A stretch of 6,631 bases of DNA from an uncultured Planctomycetaceae bacterium (lineage in GTDB: Bacteria > Planctomycetota > Planctomycetia > Pirellulales > UBA1268): assembly GCA_903885855.1 (NCBI GenBank), contig CAISKG010000023.1, positions 1 to 6,631 of the forward strand, written 5' to 3'. The translations under genes and the position numbers were made by a program. Each line of letters starts with the position of its first letter. Position 1 is the first letter of the stretch. Below are positions 4,643 to 6,631 of this stretch, piece by piece. The notes below the pieces were generated by a model, which had not been told where the DNA came from, did not search any database, and saw only the letters and a list, made by a program, of their open reading frames with translations.

Positions 4643-6631
4643 TCAGCGCGGTTCGGGGGGCTCGAGCGCGTCGCGGCCGATCTCGCGCCCCTCGAGGAGG
4701 AGCAGCGCCCCCTCCGGGAGCCGCGGCGAGAACGCGAGCCGGCGCGGGCGGTCGGGGCCGGCGCCGAGGTCGAGCGCCACCCCGAGCGCTCCTTCGACGA
4801 CGGCCCGCGACGACTCGCGGACGAGGCGCACCGGTCGCGCGGCGAATGCCTCCCGGAAGCGCGCGAAGCCGGCGTCGTCGCAGCCCTCGAGGAGTTCCAC
4901 GTCGAGGCCCAGAAGCAGGCCGCGGTCGGGGGGGCCGTCGGCGAAGCGGGCGGTGAGCCGGCGCACGTCGGGGCGGCCGGGATCCTCGGCCAGCACGATC
5001 CCGCCGGCGCGCAGATCCGGATCCTCGGGCGCGAGGAAGCGCACGCCGGCGGCGCAGTCGGCGCCGCGGAGGAAGACGACCGCGTCGGGGGGCAGGGCCG
5101 CGCCGGGGGCGAGGATCCCCTCCCCGCCCCACACCTCCAAGGCCGCGGGAAGGAGGAGATGGGCGGCGAGGCTCGTCGGCGGCTCGTCGATGCGGAAGGC
5201 CGGCCGGCGCGGATCGAGGAACCACAGCGCCGTGACGTGCGGCCCCTCCTGCGACGACACGAGGTACGCCCGGAGGTGCCGCGGCGCGGCCTGCGGGGCG
5301 GCGGCGCCCGGCGGGCGGGGCAGCCCCCACGGGTCGCCGTGGCCGTCGATGACGAGCGTCACGTTGGCGCCGCGCCACGGCCCCGCCGCGGGCGACCAGC
5401 CGGGGGGCGGGAGATTGAGGACGAAGGTCTTGTCCTCGCCACCGCGTCCCTCGCCGGCGACGCCGATCGACGCCGTCCTCCCCACCCAGTCGCTGATCCG
5501 CTGCCAGGGTCGATGGCCGGTGCGCTCCACGACGAAGCGCGGGGCGGTGCCGAGGATCTCGTCGGCGAGGCTCCCCGGCGGCTCGCGGCGGCAGGCGGAG
5601 CGGTAGAGGAGGAGGCCCTCCTGGGGCGCTCCCGGCAGCCAGCCGGCCCCCTCGGGGCGCGGCGGGAGGGTGAGCCAGCCGGCGTCGGCCAGATGGAGAT
5701 CGGCGTAGCCCCGGCCGAAGAGCCAATCGGCGTCGCGGGCGCGCGGGCCGGCGAGGCGCTGCGCCGCCGGGAGCCAGTGGCAGGCGGCGCCCTGCCAGAG
5801 GTACTCGATCGCCCCCTCCGCCTCGCCGCGCACGGCGGCGTCGGGGGCGTGGTCGGCGATGAGCGCCAGGGCGTCGAGGTCGATGCCCAGGTAGGTGGGA
5901 GCGAGGAACTCGGTCACGCCGCAGCGGAGCGTGAAAGCCCGCCATTCCCGCCAGGCGGCGATCCCGGCCGCGGCGGTGGCGGGCCCGCCGAGATCTCCGA
6001 GGGCCAGCAGGTTCCAGGCGTGGAGCAGGGCGATGTTGGTGTAGCCCGGCTCGACGCGGCGCCGCTCGATGGCCGCAAGCGCCTCGCGCGCCATGGTGTC
6101 CACGAGCGCCCGCCCCTCCGCGGAGAGGCGCGGCCCGCCGGGGCGCGGCACGAGGCGGCCGTCGTCCTCGAGGCGCAGCATCGCCAGCAGCTGCCCGGCG
6201 AACTCGCAGGCGTTGGCGTCGCGCACGGCCGCGTCGCCGAGCCGCCAGCGGAAGTTGCCCCGCTGCGGGTCGGCGGGATCGACCACCTGCATCGCCCGCG
6301 CCAAGCGCAGCGCCTCGTCGATGCGCCCGGGATCCGCGCCGCGCCCGGCGGCCTCGAGGGCGTAGCGCAGCACGCCGCGGATGCCGATGTCGCCGCCCCG
6401 GGCCGCGAGGATCGCCGCCTGGGCGTCGAGCGCCGCCTGACCGGTGTCGCCGGCCGATTCACGGCGCAGGCGCAGGTTGCGGAAGCGCACCGGGCCGCCG
6501 TGGTTCTGCAGCGCCACGTGCCCCGAGAGCGGCTTGGTGCGCAGCCTCGGCACCGTCGTCTGGTCGAGGTCGTGGATCAGCCGGCCGTTGATCGTCACGC
6601 GGATCCGCGGCCCGACCATCGTCACCTCGAG
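4643..6631 (-). CDS. DUF1080 domain C-terminus fused to an uncharacterised alpha/alpha-toroid-like and beta-rich protein (5'-partial)
   Basis: The reading frame is open from the right edge to the stop at 4643, so the N-terminus lies outside the window. Residues are numbered from the codon at 6625-6623. Residues 1-54 look like the end of a DUF1080 (3-keto-disaccharide hydrolase-type, concanavalin-like) domain: RIRVTINGRLIHDLD, then SGHVALQNHGGPVRFRNLRLR. Residues 60-320 are mostly helical, with NFRWRLGD (124-131), RDANACEFAG (135-144), PGYTNIALLHAWNLLALGD (193-211), TEFLAPTYLGIDLDALAL (238-255) and LAGPRARDADWLFGRG (291-306). This spacing recalls uncharacterised bacterial and fungal proteins with an alpha/alpha toroid and an E-F/Y-N-S-P-T-Y signature; here the motif reads EFLAPTY. 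Residues 330-660 are beta-rich without a motif I recognise. A carbohydrate-active (lyase or hydrolase) role is a guess from architecture. The gene converges with the sulfotransferase. Family assignment is good for the DUF1080 end and tentative for the rest. Confidence 0.75.
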   Translation of the reverse strand, partial: LEVTMVGPRIRVTINGRLIHDLDQTTVPRLRTKPLSGHVALQNHGGPVRFRNLRLRRESAGDTGQAALDAQAAILAARGGDIGIRGVLRYALEAAGRGADPGRIDEALRLARAMQVVDPADPQRGNFRWRLGDAAVRDANACEFAGQLLAMLRLEDDGRLVPRPGGPRLSAEGRALVDTMAREALAAIERRRVEPGYTNIALLHAWNLLALGDLGGPATAAAGIAAWREWRAFTLRCGVTEFLAPTYLGIDLDALALIADHAPDAAVRGEAEGAIEYLWQGAACHWLPAAQRLAGPRARDADWLFGRGYADLHLADAGWLTLPPRPEGAGWLPGAPQEGLLLYRSACRREPPGSLADEILGTAPRFVVERTGHRPWQRISDWVGRTASIGVAGEGRGGEDKTFVLNLPPPGWSPAAGPWRGANVTLVIDGHGDPWGLPRPPGAAAPQAAPRHLRAYLVSSQEGPHVTALWFLDPRRPAFRIDEPPTSLAAHLLLPAALEVWGGEGILAPGAALPPDAVVFLRGADCAAGVRFLAPEDPDLRAGGIVLAEDPGRPDVRRLTARFADGPPDRGLLLGLDVELLEGCDDAGFARFREAFAARPVRLVRESSRAVVEGALGVALDLGAGPDRPRRLAFSPRLPEGALLLLEGREIGRDALEPPEPR

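Noticed and set aside
2073..5945. A 1290-codon open frame on the - strand, antisense to the DUF1501 and sulfotransferase genes
   Set aside because: The translation is mostly Arg/Pro/Ala/Gly with His/Glu-rich tracts and no recognisable domain. It is a shadow of G/C-saturated third positions in the real + strand genes and overlaps the well-supported minus-strand gene in another frame.
6617..6625. GTG 6625 or ATG 6619 as the true start of the minus-strand gene
   Set aside because: The frame stays open to the edge, and the first residues continue the interior strands of a DUF1080 domain (LEVTMVGPRIRVTING), so the gene is truncated by the window.

Overview
The window is very GC-rich, with codon third positions saturated in G/C. 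It carries two protein families that are strongly expanded in Planctomycetota: a DUF1501 protein and a DUF1080 (3-keto-disaccharide hydrolase-type) domain. A planctomycete, or a metagenome contig from one, is therefore the best guess. This is inferred from family content, because no rRNA or other phylogenetic marker is present.

Layout: four genes on the + strand are followed by one convergent gene on the - strand that runs off the right edge. They are (1) a molybdate-type ABC transporter substrate-binding protein, ModA, 23-907; (2) a secreted Ntn-hydrolase of the choloylglycine hydrolase / penicillin V acylase family, 1012-2088; (3) a DUF1501 protein with a Tat-like leader, 2391-3743; (4) a small sulfotransferase, GTG start at 3885, ending 4613; (5) a 5'-truncated protein on the - strand (4643 to the edge) that joins the C-terminal end of a DUF1080 domain to a long uncharacterised helical (alpha/alpha-toroid-like) and beta-rich region. 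Shine-Dalgarno (SD) motifs fix the starts of genes 2, 3 and 4. Genes 2 and 4 begin well inside longer open frames.

The genes do not form an obvious pathway. Three or four products are probably exported and act on extracellular or periplasmic substrates (molybdate capture, amide hydrolysis, DUF1501, DUF1080/toroid), which fits planctomycete polymer-degrading and surface biology. Gaps of 104, 302 and 141 bp between the + strand genes suggest separate transcription units rather than a tight operon.

The most notable signals are non-coding. The sulfotransferase leader contains a long hairpin whose 5' arm is a perfect 9-nt complement of the SD, with a second upstream 8-nt complement of the same SD, so this looks like a possible translational switch. 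The leaders of genes 2 and 4 share an identical 13-nt block at almost the same distance from their starts, in both cases within a hairpin upstream of the SD. Strong hairpins without T-tracts follow modA and separate the convergent genes 4 and 5. I see no convincing new multi-gene system, no CRISPR array, no mobile element and no RNA gene.
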